The notes beneath the pieces were generated by a model. It was not told the origin of the DNA. It saw only the letters and a list, made by a program, of their open reading frames with translations, and made no database searches. A DNA stretch of 64,000 nt from Periplaneta americana (taxonomy: Eukaryota > Arthropoda > Insecta > Blattodea > Blattidae): NCBI RefSeq assembly GCF_040183065.1, contig NC_091117.1:96622001-96686000 (forward strand). The letters are read 5' to 3'. Of the stretch, positions 32,167-44,966 are shown one piece after another. Position 1 is the stretch's first letter. The number at the start of each line of letters is the position of its first letter. A program made the translations under genes and the position numbers.

Positions 32167-32479
32167 GTATAATACGAGAAATAAAGAGAGCGAGTGAGAA
32201 AACATGCTTGTAAGATGCGATACCGGCCGAAGAACGGATCCATGATCATGATATTCATTGTTCAATTACACAACACAGTAGTTTCAGTGTAATTACTTTT
32301 AAAAATAAATCCTGATGACTTAGTTTAGAGAAATACTCCAAAAAACCCTATAAAATTTATCTTTCCCCTGATAATCTCCCTAACATTTTTATCCTCCTAA
32401 ACTTCCCCCTGGAAAAGTGCTTCTCCGAAATTCGGGGGGGGGGGGAACCCCCAAGTTGGCAACACTGTACAGACCATTG

Positions 32480-33340
32480 TTGTGATTGTTTTCGAGTTTC
32501 TGTTTACCGTTACTCAGTATCTATAAAATATGTGTGAATATTGCAACGTACCTACGTTCTTTTCTCGCATGTTATATTATAACCACTCCCCAGATTTCAA
32601 ACGTAGGGATCTGTGAGTGAAATAATTTTGAAAGAAGCGAAGTTAGCTTATACGTACGATTCTATTTCCGTACTTCCGTAGCCGGTGTTAATGAACTTTT
32701 ATTATATTGCGATCGTCGAATAAGATTCCATTAAGAAATTACGTCAGGCGCCTTAAATATGAAATGATCCATGTCTTTTACACTCTCCACTGCGAACAAA
32801 ACGACTAATTAGGAAATGAATCGTTCTAATTTAGTCTCGGAAGAAATGTAGTGCCATCGGGATATAAGCACGAGAGTCAACATCCTCTAAAGAAATGCTG
32901 GCTATGTAATTTTCAAGGCGGAGAACTCAAATTATAACTCGTTTCTTAAATACACTTACAAAGATGTAAACAGAAGTCTTGTTACAACGTGCTAGATGTT
33001 TCCGTCCATACATAAAGAAACTACTATCAGAATAAAGTGAAGAGTCTTTCATGAAGAAGCGCCGAAGGAGATGAAAAGATAATCTCCTCGGCCGCCATTT
33101 TGAGTCATTTCAATTTTAGGCCTATAATTACTAGAGAGGAAGGTGGTAATATGGGACAGGGCTGTAAAATAGGGCACTGCTGTTATTGCGAAACTAGTGG
33201 CGCTATCTGTTTAGTACAGTAGCATACTATTCCTCGGGGTAGTCCAACAAGTTAGAAGTAAGAATATATAGTGGCTATTGTGCCGCCATCTTTGAAACTT
33301 TTTTGAACCTATGTCCTCCATGTTTTAACTGGTCAACAAG
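32480..33340. other. unannotated sequence
   Basis: No supported gene or repeat. A run of 12 G at 32434-32445 just to the left belongs to the hAT subterminal region. Confidence 0.35.
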
Positions 33341-33349
33341 TGGGCGTGG

Positions 33350-33930
33350 TTCCCATAGGATTATACGGAAAGTGACTGTATACAATATGTTGCATCTTAT
33401 AAATCTTATTTTATATTGCATAAACCCATATATTCCAATTTACTAACATTTCCTTATTTTAACAGCTGTCAGGAAACCCATGCAGCAACAGTTTATTCCA
33501 TACATCTTACGTTAACATCGAATCTTAAAGATGTGGATACAAGTAGGGTGGTTCCTATAGGATGAGGCTGAAAAGACTGTTTAGAATGTTGCATCTTGTG
33601 AATCTTATTTTATATTGCAACAACTCATATATCCTATTTTTACCAGTGGGAAGAAAACCCACTCAACATTTTATTTTAGTTATACATCTTATATTGTCAT
33701 TGAAGTTTTAAGATTGAAACTAGTATAGAAGTGAACGTGGTTCCTATAGGATGAGGGGGAAAGGGTAGTCCAGGATAGTTGCATCTTGTGAATCTTATTT
33801 TATACCGCAATAACTCGTATATCCTAGTTTTAATAACACTTCTTTATCTTTAATATTCTTCAGTAAACCCTTGCAGCAACATTTTATTCTATACATCTTA
33901 GCTGAACATTACCAATTTCAATACGTGTCA
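33350..33930 (+). repeat. three diverged tandem units of about 195 bp
   Basis: Units share TTCCTATAGGAT, TTGCATCTTGTGAATCTTAT and ATTCTATACATCTTA. The GCATCTT landmark occurs near 33392, 33590 and 33781, giving periods of 198 and 191. Confidence 0.82.
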
Positions 33931-34425
33931 TGCTCACGTAAAATCTGAACATTACCAACTCCGGGACGAGGCATGCTCACGTATAAGCTGAACATTGCCA
34001 ACTCCGGGACGGGCTATGCTCACGTAAAAGCTGAACATTGCCAACTCCGGGACGGGCTATGCTCACGTAAAAGCTGAACATTGCCAACTCCGGGACGAGC
34101 ATGCTCACGTAAAAGCTGAACATTGCCAACTTCGGGACGAAAAAAAAAATTAAAATTATGGTTTATTTAACGACGCTCGCAACTGCAGATGTTATATCAG
34201 CGTCGCCGGTGTGCCGGAATTTTGCCCGCAAGAGTTCTTTTACATGCCAGTGAATCTATTGACATAAGCCTGACGCATTTAAACACACTTAAATGCCATC
34301 AACCTCGGCCGGGATCTAATCCGCAACCTCGAGCATAGAAAACCCGCGCTATACCAACTACGCTACCGAGGGCGACCTTCGGGACGAGCCGTGCTTGCTC
34401 AAGAACAAGCTGAACCTGAAGTTAT
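33925..34425 (+). repeat. 46-bp minisatellite, about five units, split by a SINE
   Basis: The unit is GCTCACGTAAAAGCTGAACA followed by TTGCCAACTCCGGGACGGGC. After the SINE at 34141-34376 a sixth, diverged unit continues (GGGACGAGCCGTGCTTGCTC), so the array predates the SINE. Confidence 0.9.
34141..34376 (-). mobile_element. tRNA-derived SINE, family 1, inserted in a minisatellite
   Basis: Body and B-box region as in the copy at 1791-2020. Target duplication CTTCGGGACGA at 34130-34140 and 34377-34387. The distal end is a homopolymer of A on the plus strand. Confidence 0.93.
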
Positions 34426-34429
34426 TTTA

Positions 34430-36355
34430 TATTGTTCCTTTTCAAATTCATTTTTTTTATTTCCACACATTAACAGAAATCTGTTTATTTGTTGCTATCG
34501 TAAAAAGAATCATTCTAGCTGAGGAAAGCGAAATTTTAAAACTATTTTCTAGTTTTCTCACCAATTTTGAATTTTCTCTCGTTTGGTGCATATGGCTCTG
34601 AAAAGCATAATTTTGGTTTTGCTGTTACATATTTTCATTTGTCAATTTTCAACAATTCTTTCGGACTGTAGACAAGAATTTTCTGCTAGGTTTTTGTCTT
34701 CCGTTAAGTTAGATAAAGAAAGTAAAAGTCTTTAGATAACATTAGAATTACAAACATATGGATATATTTTAAAACGCACTTACCTGTAAAACAGTTCAAT
34801 TGAAGGCATTTTAATTACGTGATTCAGACAAGATTGGCTAACTCTGAATTAATGAAAAATATGGAAACATGAACTATCGGTACCGTACATGGTGACATAA
34901 GCGCAGCTTGGCATAGGAGCTGGATTCGATCCTGGGCAGGACCTGTGAAATTTCTGTCTGAAGGTGACTGTGGAGTAGATTTTCTTAAATTACTTCTGCT
35001 TTCCTTCATTTTTCCCATCGCCTGCGAATAATTTCTGTAATTGAAAATGGACACAAAATAATCAATTATCTATTACATAAGCTCAGCAATGGGAAGCAGG
35101 AGAAGTGAGCATCAGTATCAATCCCCATAAGAACCAAACAATCATTTTATCAGGGAGAACTATGGAGCAGTTTTCGAAAAAAATATTTTTCCTCGGGAAC
35201 GAACACTCACTATTGTTATATCCACAGTATTTGTATTAACATACTGTATATGACGATTTCTGAAATGGAATCAGGACCATATCCTTCATCAGTGGCGGTT
35301 TGCTTCTGAGCCATGTAGGTGCTTAAGTTTAGGTAGTGTTTTAACAGTTATACAGTAGCTACGAACCAAATACAGTATTTATCTCTCTAGTTTCGAGTAT
35401 AAAAGTAATAAATTATTGAAAAATAAATGGTGTCATATCAGAGCCATCTTCAGTTACAAGCCGGAGCATGGGTAGGTTTGGCAACGCTGAATGGAGGCGG
35501 GCGGAGGCGAAATAAAGGCATGACGTTTGACGTTTTAGTGCTTTGATTTCGTTGTCACGTGTACATTTTCGACTTTATACAAAAGTAAGTGCATATGATC
35601 AAGATTCAGTGTATAGATGTACGTAATTTATTACGGAATCCGAAATGGTATTCTATTTGAGTTTCAGAATACCGCGTAAGTATTTGCATACAGCCACTTA
35701 TAACTTAAAAAAATTAAAAGTATACGTGTTTTTTATTAATGGTACAAGAGAAAATAAAGAAATACTTAAGGAAATGTTACTTGTACCAAAAATAAATATA
35801 ATAACGACGTACTTTCGCAAAACCCTATTCCAGTCAATTAACCATTATGTGGCTAGTAAATTGACAATGTTTTGCCGCTTTATGTTGTTTTATCTCTGAC
35901 GTGAAAGGTCTAGGATATGGTATACATTTTAATTTCATGATATTATCTGTCGTGCTTTTCTATAAATATTTCAGATGCCCAGGAAGCCAGTTTTAGTTTT
36001 AACCTCGCCAGTTACCATAACAATACTGTTATCCTAAATTATTTGTTATACATTTTTTTTAAATATAATGTTAAACAGTCCAAGTCAAGTATAAAGTTCT
36101 AAGAAAAAAAGAAGAAACATACCTTCAACATAATACGTAACAAAACATCATTATATATTAAGGATTTGCCGATTAGCGTAAACTTAGTGAACTTTAAATT
36201 CTGTAAATACGAAGTGAAAAGAGACATGTTTATAACTAATTTATTACAAAAGGAATAATATTAATAAACAAACCTTGAAAACCGACAAAGTGACAAATTA
36301 CAGGTAGTTCTGACGTATAGTAGGCATTCCGAATCTTCAACAAAACTACAGCATT
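34430..36355. other. unannotated AT-rich sequence
   Basis: Two weak signals: a B-box-like GGATTCGATCCTGGG near 34921, and a hAT-type right end (GGTTTGGCAACGCTG, 35478-35492) of the CAGNGTTGCCAA family without a partner. No coding domain. Confidence 0.4.
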
Positions 36356-38284
36356 TATATGCAAAGTACCCTAAAAAATATTATTACGACGTCCTTAGAT
36401 ACCAGAAGAGACAAGAGCTTAGGGAAACGATGGCGCAGGTTGTCCGGATTCTTCCTCAGTGTTTAATATGTACGGTAGTAATATTATTACTGAACTTAAA
36501 ACTTAATTTTTTTCTAAGCGATACTACATCCAAACACGAGTTCTAATTAACGAGCTTGTATCATATAAATACAATTATACAAGTAGGCCTATGCTTGCTT
36601 CAGGCGTTTACTAAAATTATTATTAAAATGAACTACTGTAATAAAAAATAATGTCTGAAACTTATATAAAATATTTCAACAAGTTTAAACATATTTACGA
36701 AGAAATATAATATGCTTTCTGTAACCGAGCTAAGAGATTACTGGAAATCACGGTTCGAATTAACGACAGTATGGTGGTAACTTCCTTCTTGTAAAATAGC
36801 AGTTTCTTCAAATCCATAGAAATGTTATACGGACACTAGGCCTACTGTTTTATTAAGTTTTTTGTATTGCCAGAAAGTAAAATAATTTTCCCATATATAA
36901 AAAGGCCCATTCGAAGTGTGATACATTTTGTGCTCATTAAAAAAAAAACTTCTCCATTCCCGAAAAGAAATGCTGAGTAAAATACTGCAAACAGATAATT
37001 TACTCCATACCTTTGGAAATATTAAGTTATAATTCAATGTGTTTACGAGATATAGTGTTCTGATCCTTTCCATTTCATGTTGCTGTAATACTATGGATGA
37101 CAGATAAGTTACAGTTAAAATGACAAGATATTAACTTATTAAGATTTTAATAGGGAAAACTTACACCATTGTAAATATATTATATTTAATATTATGTTCA
37201 GGAAACCAAGTTTTGTATAACCTACAACAAACCTTGTTTAGAAAACAACATTAAATTAAATGTATTTTAACTCTAGTATTTCTTACTTCCAATATATTTT
37301 CAAGAACAACCACGTTATTAATAAACAATTACTTACTTGAAAATATATTGGAAGTAAGAAATACTAGAGTTAAAATACATTTAATTTAATGTTGTTTTCT
37401 AAACAAGGTTTGTTGTAGGTTATACAAAACTTGGTTTCCTGAACATAATATTAAATATAATATATTTACAATGGTGTAAGTTTTCCCTATTAAAATCTTA
37501 ATAAGTTAATATCTTGTCATTTTAACTGTAACTTATCTGTCATCCATAGTATTACAGCAACATGAAATGGAAAGGATCAGAACACTATATCTCGTAAACA
37601 CATTGAATTATAACTTAATATTTCCAAAGGTATGGAGTAAATTATCTGTTTGCAGTATTTTACTCAGCATTTCTTTTCGGGAATGGAGAAGTTTTTTTTT
37701 TAATGAGCACAAAATGTATCACACTTCGAATGGGCCTTTTTATATATGGGAAAATTATTTTACTTTCTGGCAATACAAAAAACTTAATAAAACAGTAGGC
37801 CTAGTGTCCGTATAACATTTCTATGGATTTGAAGAAACTGCTATTTTACAAGAAGGAAGTTACCACCATACTGTCGTTAATTCGAACCGTGATTTCCAGT
37901 AATCTCTTAGCTCGGTTACAGAAAGCATATTATATTTCTTCGTAAATATGTTTAAACTTGTTGAAATATTTTATATAAGTTTCAGGCATTATTTTTTATT
38001 ACAGTAGTTCATTTTAATAATAATTTTAGTAAACGCCTGAAGCAAGCATAGGTCTACTTGTATTATTGTATTTATATGATACAAGCTCGTTAATTAGAAC
38101 TCGTGTTTGGATGTAGTATCGCTTAGAAAAAAATTAAGTTTTAAGTTCAGTAATAATATTACTACCTTACATATTAAACACGGAGGAAGAATTCGGACAA
38201 CCTGCGCCATCGTTTCCCTAAGCTCTTGTCTCTTCTGGTATCTAAGGACGTCGTAACAATATTTTTTAGGGTACTTTGCATATA
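36356..38284. repeat. giant near-perfect palindrome, 949-bp arms, 31-bp spacer
   Basis: The left arm 36356-37304 and the right arm 37336-38284 are exact inverted partners without indels (paired positions sum to 74640 throughout). By eye I count about six substitutions, all in the outer 310 bp; the inner 640 bp are identical. The spacer is 37305-37335. Each arm carries the same 82-codon frame, but it has no recognisable domain. A transcript across it would form a hairpin of about 950 bp. It could be a fold-back element, a recent inverted duplication, or in part an assembly artefact. Confidence 0.95.
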
Positions 38285-38752
38285 CTGATAATGTTAATAG
38301 TGTGTGGGCACTGCCTGCCACCTAACGGCAAAGTAACTTTTTCATTACTCCCACATAAGCGCTGATTGACTAGGCAGTGTAAGGAGCCATAAGATGCAAT
38401 CCAGCAGACAGTGCTTTTGTTATTTTTTTCGGACGATCGTGAGTTTTTTGTTACTTACCGTTAGTATTGGCATGACACCGAACATCAAATTTCCACACGA
38501 TTCCCTGTAACTGTAGCAACAAAGAGAAAAAACAATACTCACGCCGCTCGTTTTTTTTCAAACTTTTCCTCGATTCTCTTATAATGCACTTCCCACACTT
38601 GTATCGCAGTATACTATTAACTACTTCCGTAAATAATCAGCAGCAGTCATAATAAGAGATTTCAGTTCCTTTTGAATGCCTAATGTTGGTTCAAAATCAC
38701 CACCAATAGGTTTGTTCCAACAAACAATTCAGAACGCGTAACGAATTAAACT
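38285..38752. other. unannotated sequence
   Basis: Nothing recognised. Confidence 0.35.
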
Positions 38753-38880
38753 ACAGTTTGTTTGTTTAGTCAACTGTCCGAAGACAGGTAACCTCACAAG
38801 TGATACCAATAAGGTACCACTTATGAGGCAACTAGACCAGGAGATAGTGGGGTAGGGTGACCATAAACTGCAGTATAGGT
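38753..38880 (+). repeat. dispersed repeat, inverted relative to 55430-55600
   Basis: Contains TTAGTCAACTGTCCGAAGAC, ACCTCACAAGTGATACCAA, GGTACCACTTATGAGG and CAGGAGATAGTGGGGTAGGG. All recur as reverse complement, with changes, between 55470 and 55590. No polymerase III boxes or coding sequence seen. Confidence 0.8.
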
Positions 38881-39415
38881 AGGTATTCATACAGTAAGGA
38901 AACTTCGCCATTTTTCTACGTGACAGACATGCGTGCACAAACAGCTAGCGATCCAAGCGGCAAATAACTAACACTACTGGGAAACTCAGCTGTTTATATG
39001 TTATGATGATGATACAGAAGCGAAAATTTATTAGAAAATGAAGTTTTCGAATGGATCGTATTGTTCAGGCTTTAAAATTGCAGTAACAACGAAGGACGAA
39101 ACCCAGAATTGCATTTTTTTTTCACTTTCTCCAAAGGTAGAAAAAAGAAACATACATATTTTACTGGCTTACGCTTGGCATGTATTCTTAATGTAGTTAA
39201 ATTTCGGGTTTTTATCTTTTTATTTCGTTTAATTATCAAGTTAAATTCTACTGTAATGATTTCAGATGTAAAAAGAAATGGATTATACATTGGGTGAGAA
39301 AACTTGCTAAAATAAAACACAAAATATTTGAGTGAAAATTGTCGTCCATGCACGGAACACGACGAAAACAGCCAGTTTATGAATTTCAATAATAACTTCT
39401 AAACTTAAACTGTTA
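38881..39415. other. unannotated sequence
   Basis: Nothing recognised. Confidence 0.35.
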
Positions 39416-39570
39416 TAAGCAAGCGAGATGGCTCAGACCGTTTGAGACTCGCATTCGGAAGGTCTCGGGTACGAGCCTCTTAGTCGACCAATCTGATCAC
39501 GTTCCCCCCCCCCCCCCATGGTTTCTCTTAGTCATTAAGCTAAATATTGGATTGGAAATTAACATACCAT
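39416..39570 (+). mobile_element. tRNA-derived SINE fragment
   Basis: A-box-like GATGGCTCAGACCGTTTGAG and a degenerate B-box GTCTCGGGTACGAGCC, followed by TAGTCGACCAATCTGATCAC, a run of 14 C, and ATGGTTTCTCTTAGTC. It is tRNA-like in layout but the B box is decayed. Confidence 0.6.
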
Positions 39571-39647
39571 GATGATATCACTGCCTTAATCACCAATATT
39601 ATACTTATTAAAATAAATCAAAATCAATTATGTACATGAACACAAGT

Positions 39648-39926
39648 GTTGATAGAGCAGCAGCTGGCTGCGGACTGAAAGGTCCAGGGTTCGATCCCGG
39701 GTGGTGACGGGATTTTCTCGTTACCAAACTTCCAGAACGGCCCCGAGGTTCACTCAGCCACCTATCAAAATGAGTACCGGGTCTTTCCTAGGAGTAAAAG
39801 GCTGTAGGAGTGTAATGTCGACCGCACTACCTCATTTTAGTGCCGAGGTCAAGAAAGCATGAGGCTCTACCTCCATGCCCCTCAAGTGTCTTCATGGCAT
39901 GTAAAGGGAATATCTTTACCTTTTTT
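39648..39926 (+). mobile_element. tRNA-derived SINE, family 4
   Basis: A box GATAGAGCAGCAGCTGGC and B box CAGGGTTCGATCCCGGG, then a body of about 200 bp (ACGGCCCCGAGGTTCACTCA; GCCCCTCAAGTGTCTTCATG). It ends in CTTTACCTTTTTT, where the T run can stop polymerase III. No clear target duplication. Confidence 0.85.
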
Positions 39927-41786
39927 ACATGGACACAAGTGATCTACAACACACGACAATAGAAACAGAATCTCAACAATATTCAATGGGCTACTGATAT
40001 ACCCAACGATTCTACACACGCGATATGACATTTATTTTAAAGTTTGTATAAATCAATGCTTATAAAAAGAACTAAACTGCTGTACCGGCAGTATTCTTGG
40101 ACGTAAATTATGTATATTCTAATTTTTGTCTGCTTACCATTGGAAACAAGGTCTTTCCTATCACTGTACTCTGTAGACTACTATATCCTATTTACATTTC
40201 CCAATTGAGGCGTTGAATACGAGGCTTTTATGAGTTCTTAGAAATCCTAAACTTTTACTTGCATAAAGCTCAAAGCTCTCAGGTGTTGTTAAAAAGTGAG
40301 CATTACAGTTTTGTTAATTATCGGTAATAGCACGGTAGACTATGGGTATTTACCTATTTTTTGTTGATAATTGTTGAATTGAAATTATTGTATAATAATG
40401 ATATTTCTATTCTATTGATTTATAATTTTTTATTTTTAATAAAATCAGGTGATGTAACCTTCCAATGAAATATTTTGGTGTCATTAAACTTGTAATAATA
40501 GGGCTGCAGTACATTTAAGTGACATTTGAAATTTGTACCAGTTCTAAAGTAAAATTCCAAGTTAATAGATACCGGTGAGCATGTAGTTATAGTTATTCGC
40601 CACCAGTGATGCTCAGCTAACACGTTGTCATAGCTCTATTAACGCACAATTTCCTTACTGTATGAATACCTATATTATGCTAACACCGAACATCTTTCGA
40701 CGCATGCGCCAGTTGAGTACGTTCTCAGAACTAGTTCGGTATTTTACTTTGTTGAAACGTTTCTTCTGTTTCATGGCCTTCTGAATTTCTTTTCATATCA
40801 AAATTATATTTATCTTACAAGCTTATTCGTTATAAAATATATCAATATCAACTTTCAAATCACTCGTGAGCGACTACTTTTCAATTTTAAACTGCCCAGT
40901 CTCAAAGCGTTTCAACAGGGGTTTTAATCTTAACTTCAGATAAAAAAAAATATCTGCGCATGCGTCAGCAGTACGGAATTGCCCGTTTCTGCTCTTAACC
41001 GAGAACCAATTTCAGGAGTTCCAAAGCACGTTGGAACAGGAAACTGGGAGTTCAGAATCGGTTCTGAATCAGTTCAAGTCTTGTTGAAACGCACATTGAG
41101 CTACTGCGCGCGCATCAGAATAGATGTGAGAATATAAGGATGTGAGAATATAAGGAGCCAAGAAGCTGAATCTTCAAAGCTACTGGCGATGCTGGTGACG
41201 ACTGAATGATATTCTGATGATTATGATAATGAATATCAGTAAAATTAATTGAAAAGAAAATAAACGATAGCTGAAATATAACGAAGTGAATAGAGTAGTC
41301 TAAACACATTGACATGATATTTATTTATAATACACATACGTATGTTATGTATTTACAGTTTACATTCTTCTAATATTTATATTATTTTCATGGAACATTC
41401 AAATCTACATTACGTCTTAATTTTATTTTGTACATATTTGGTTTGAATCACATTACGTTCTTTACTCTGCCATTCATACTGTTTTATAAATAAATAATTA
41501 TAAATATTTTTTATTTTATTTCGATGATCATTTTATTTTAAAATTTGTAGTCATTTTATTGTACGCCTACTTTTTCACATTTTCACAATATTCTCTGTAC
41601 AGACACCCATAGATATTCTGCAAATAAAACATTCCAATTCATCCAGCGTGAGATGAACTAAGTAAAAAAAAAATAGCCCTACATATTAAATATTACCTAC
41701 TTATTACCTACCTAGCGTTGATACTGTCACATTTTTAATGTGAAGTATGAAACCACAGAGATGAATAATAAAGCATCACATATTAT
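39927..41786. other. unannotated sequence
   Basis: No supported gene. Between 40690 and 41110 GC-rich words (GCATGCGCCAGT, GCGCATGCGTCAGC, GCGCGCGCAT) and two GTTGAAACG strings recur, suggesting an undefined old repeat. A 17-bp tandem duplication (GATGTGAGAATATAAG) is at about 41123-41156. Confidence 0.35.
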
Positions 41787-42017
41787 TAAAAAAATTATGG
41801 TTTATTTAACGACGCTCGAAACTCCAGAGATTATATCAGCGTCGCCGGCGTGCAGGAATTTTGTCCCGCAGGAGTTCTTTTACATGCCAGTAAATCTATT
41901 GACATGAGTCTGTCGCTTTAAATACGTTTTAATGCCATCGACCTGGGCCGGGATCGTACCCGCAACCTCGAGCACAGAAGGCCAGCGCTATACCGACTAC
42001 GTTACCGAGGCCGACTC
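41787..42017 (-). mobile_element. tRNA-derived SINE, family 1
   Basis: Near full length. The minus strand reads GTCGGCCTCGGTAACGTAGT (A-box region) and GTTGCGGGTACGATCCCGG (B box with one change), then the family body ending at TTTATTTAACGACGC on the plus strand. Confidence 0.88.
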
Positions 42018-43195
42018 CTGTGTTATTTGACTTCCATCATAACTGGAAGCTTTTACTATTCCTTCTTTTATGTGGCAGTCTATTTTGTGCCTTTTAAGTA
42101 ACCTCTTTGTTACTCATTATTGTAATGAAGTGAGAAATGTAGAATTAGTAAATTATACATTAAGGGAGAGAAACGCATGATTTTCCGCGAGGTACATAAT
42201 AAAATTGGGGCTCGAGAGATTTATCCCGAGGGTTATAAATGTACTGAGAGTAAATGTATTTTGATCACGTAGTGTACAGACCCTATACTATTTTTTCCCA
42301 AAGCCGCGACTAAATTGTCGCATTGTATTTTATTTTTCTTTATTGAAGTTTGTTAGAGCTATTTTTATTGAGAAGATATGCACTGATGCTAAGAAAATGT
42401 CATACCAAAGTTCTTCTGTTTATATTGATTGTCTTGTTAGGATTTGTAATGTGCAATGCAAAATGGATAGTTTTGAGGAGCAAAAAGAAAAACGTATGCT
42501 GCTAGTGAGGCAGTTTCTGGTTTACTGCCGAAAAAATCCAGTAGATTATTATGAAGGTGCATACACTCGTTTTAAAGAATGATGTTTATTGAAGAATGTC
42601 TTGAGAAAATGTCTTGCTGGTGTATTTCACGGAAAGAGCATAGTAATACAAGATGTCTTCTATGATATGGACACAATATTCTATGTTAAGCTCTCGTTTA
42701 GTGGTAAATGATAAAATTGATATTAGTAAATATGGAAAACTTATTCCATTGTTAAAGAGAAATTCAATTAAATATCGTGCAAAAAGTCTAAAGTAATGTC
42801 CAGGGATATGTTCAAATTTTCTTGTCGAAAGTGGATGACATGTATTTGTTGGTTAAGATAATATATTATAAATTAAGTTTATCTCTCTAGAGAGAAAATG
42901 TTACATTTCTCTCCCGCTTTTGGTAACCTAGAAACCGACATTTAGTCACGGCCTTGGAAAAATTACAATTATACGCCATTGCTAGTTAAAAATCTCTCGA
43001 CATAATTCAGGAGATTAACATTCCTGAATACAATATTTATGACAAAATGTTTTACTGTGATCTGTTTTTTATTCTTGTTTTAGGTTTTTAAAGAAGAGTG
43101 CTGTATACAATAATATTAAAGATATTTCAGGTATCTACATTATTCTGTATTCAAGTGTATTATCTTACTTTGTGACTTACGATCCAATCTGATTA
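42018..43195. other. unannotated sequence
   Basis: A plus-strand frame around 42345-42582 is open but lacks an ATG start near its beginning and has no recognisable motif. Nothing else is supported. Confidence 0.35.
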
Positions 43196-43197
43196 TA

Positions 43198-44314
43198 CCG
43201 GGACATCATTTTATTTTTACTAACATTTCTAATATTAACATGGCTATACTTTTAGATCAACTGTTGAGAACCGGAAACACTGTTTTCTACTCCCTTCCAG
43301 GACTGGAGTTCGATGATACTGGCGTAAAATACAAACAAATCACTTTACTAGGTATAGGAGGGAAGAAAAGTAGCTCATCCATTTACGTAAAAAAGAAAAT
43401 ATCGCAATTTTGAGTTTAATAATTTTCATTAGGTTTTTGTTTAATCAAAATACAATACAGTATTAACAATAAGTGTTTTTACTCACGAACTTAGCTATCC
43501 ATGCTGACGTGTTCATTACGGAGTGTATAGTATACTGTCTACAGCACATTAAGGTACAATATAGAATGAAGTTAAATTGAAAAATAATCGTAATATGGAT
43601 ATTTAAACACATTTTTTAAAATGGTGATCGTTGATTTCGATACAGGCTTCAGTTCTTTTATGCATATTATCGCACTATAGACTATTGTACCTAATTTCAA
43701 TTACCAATTTCGTCCTTCGTACTAGTAACTCACGTTGCAATAATTCTGTACCTACTCTATGAAAGAGTACCTTACGTACTGTAACTTCAATCTCTACTTC
43801 TGCTCGATCCAAAAATATAAAATTACTCAGACATTCTATCTACTGTCCGTCCAAGTGGTTATGTCACAGAGTCGTAGAAAGGGGGAAATTACGTGACAGT
43901 TAATTACTTAACGAGGCCCTTTTATTTAAGTTATTTTAAACAGTTGTATAATAGTACGTAGACGTCCAATTCTTAACAGAAATTAATGTTTTCAGAAAAG
44001 AGCTAAGATAGTCCAGCCACTAACCTTTACAGAAGGGCGAACAGAAGCGAGTGGGGGAAACCGGGATGCGACGTACGGAAACGGACGACACCTTTGCGAA
44101 AATATTGTAAGCTCTTTCGCCACTGGAAAACGCGAACATATTTCTGGAACGTATTGTACTCACTCAGTAGGCCTACTGTTTACTGTGACCATGCGACGGT
44201 CTTGGTTCTGTGTGGAAGACGGGTGGAAGTTTCCTAGTAGAAGGGATAGGAGTGAAGTACATTAAAAAATTCAGGTACAATAAAAATTGAAGTAAAAATA
44301 AAATGATGTCCATG
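43198..44314. mobile_element. 1.1-kb TA-flanked element, copy A
   Basis: The ends are CCGGGACATCATTTTATTTT at the left and CATGGACATCATTTTATTTT reading inward from the right (about 24 bp inverted). TA lies at 43196-43197 and 44315-44316. It aligns along its whole length with 49538-50660. No transposase frame; non-autonomous Tc1/mariner type is the simplest reading of the TA. Confidence 0.85.
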
Positions 44315-44316
44315 TA

Positions 44317-44966
<650 letters not shown>

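Larger units (their letters stand above)
28704..32467. mobile_element. 3.76-kb hAT element with perfect 8-bp target duplication
   Basis: The ends are CAGTGTTGCCAA at the left and the same sequence reading inward from 32467. The subterminal regions are rich in CCCCCT tracts on both sides. The 8-bp duplication TACAGACC is perfect at 28696-28703 and 32468-32475. No transposase is readable; the interior is largely later insertions: SINEs at 29488 and 29905, and CACAGT-family elements at 30144 and 30340. Same end type as 6631-7845. Confidence 0.92.

Noticed and set aside
36825..37815. Two identical 82-codon genes in opposite orientation
   Set aside because: They are the same frame mirrored by the palindrome; no domain or start context.
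42345..42582. 79-codon frame as a gene
   Set aside because: It lacks an ATG at its start and shows no recognisable motif; left as unannotated sequence.
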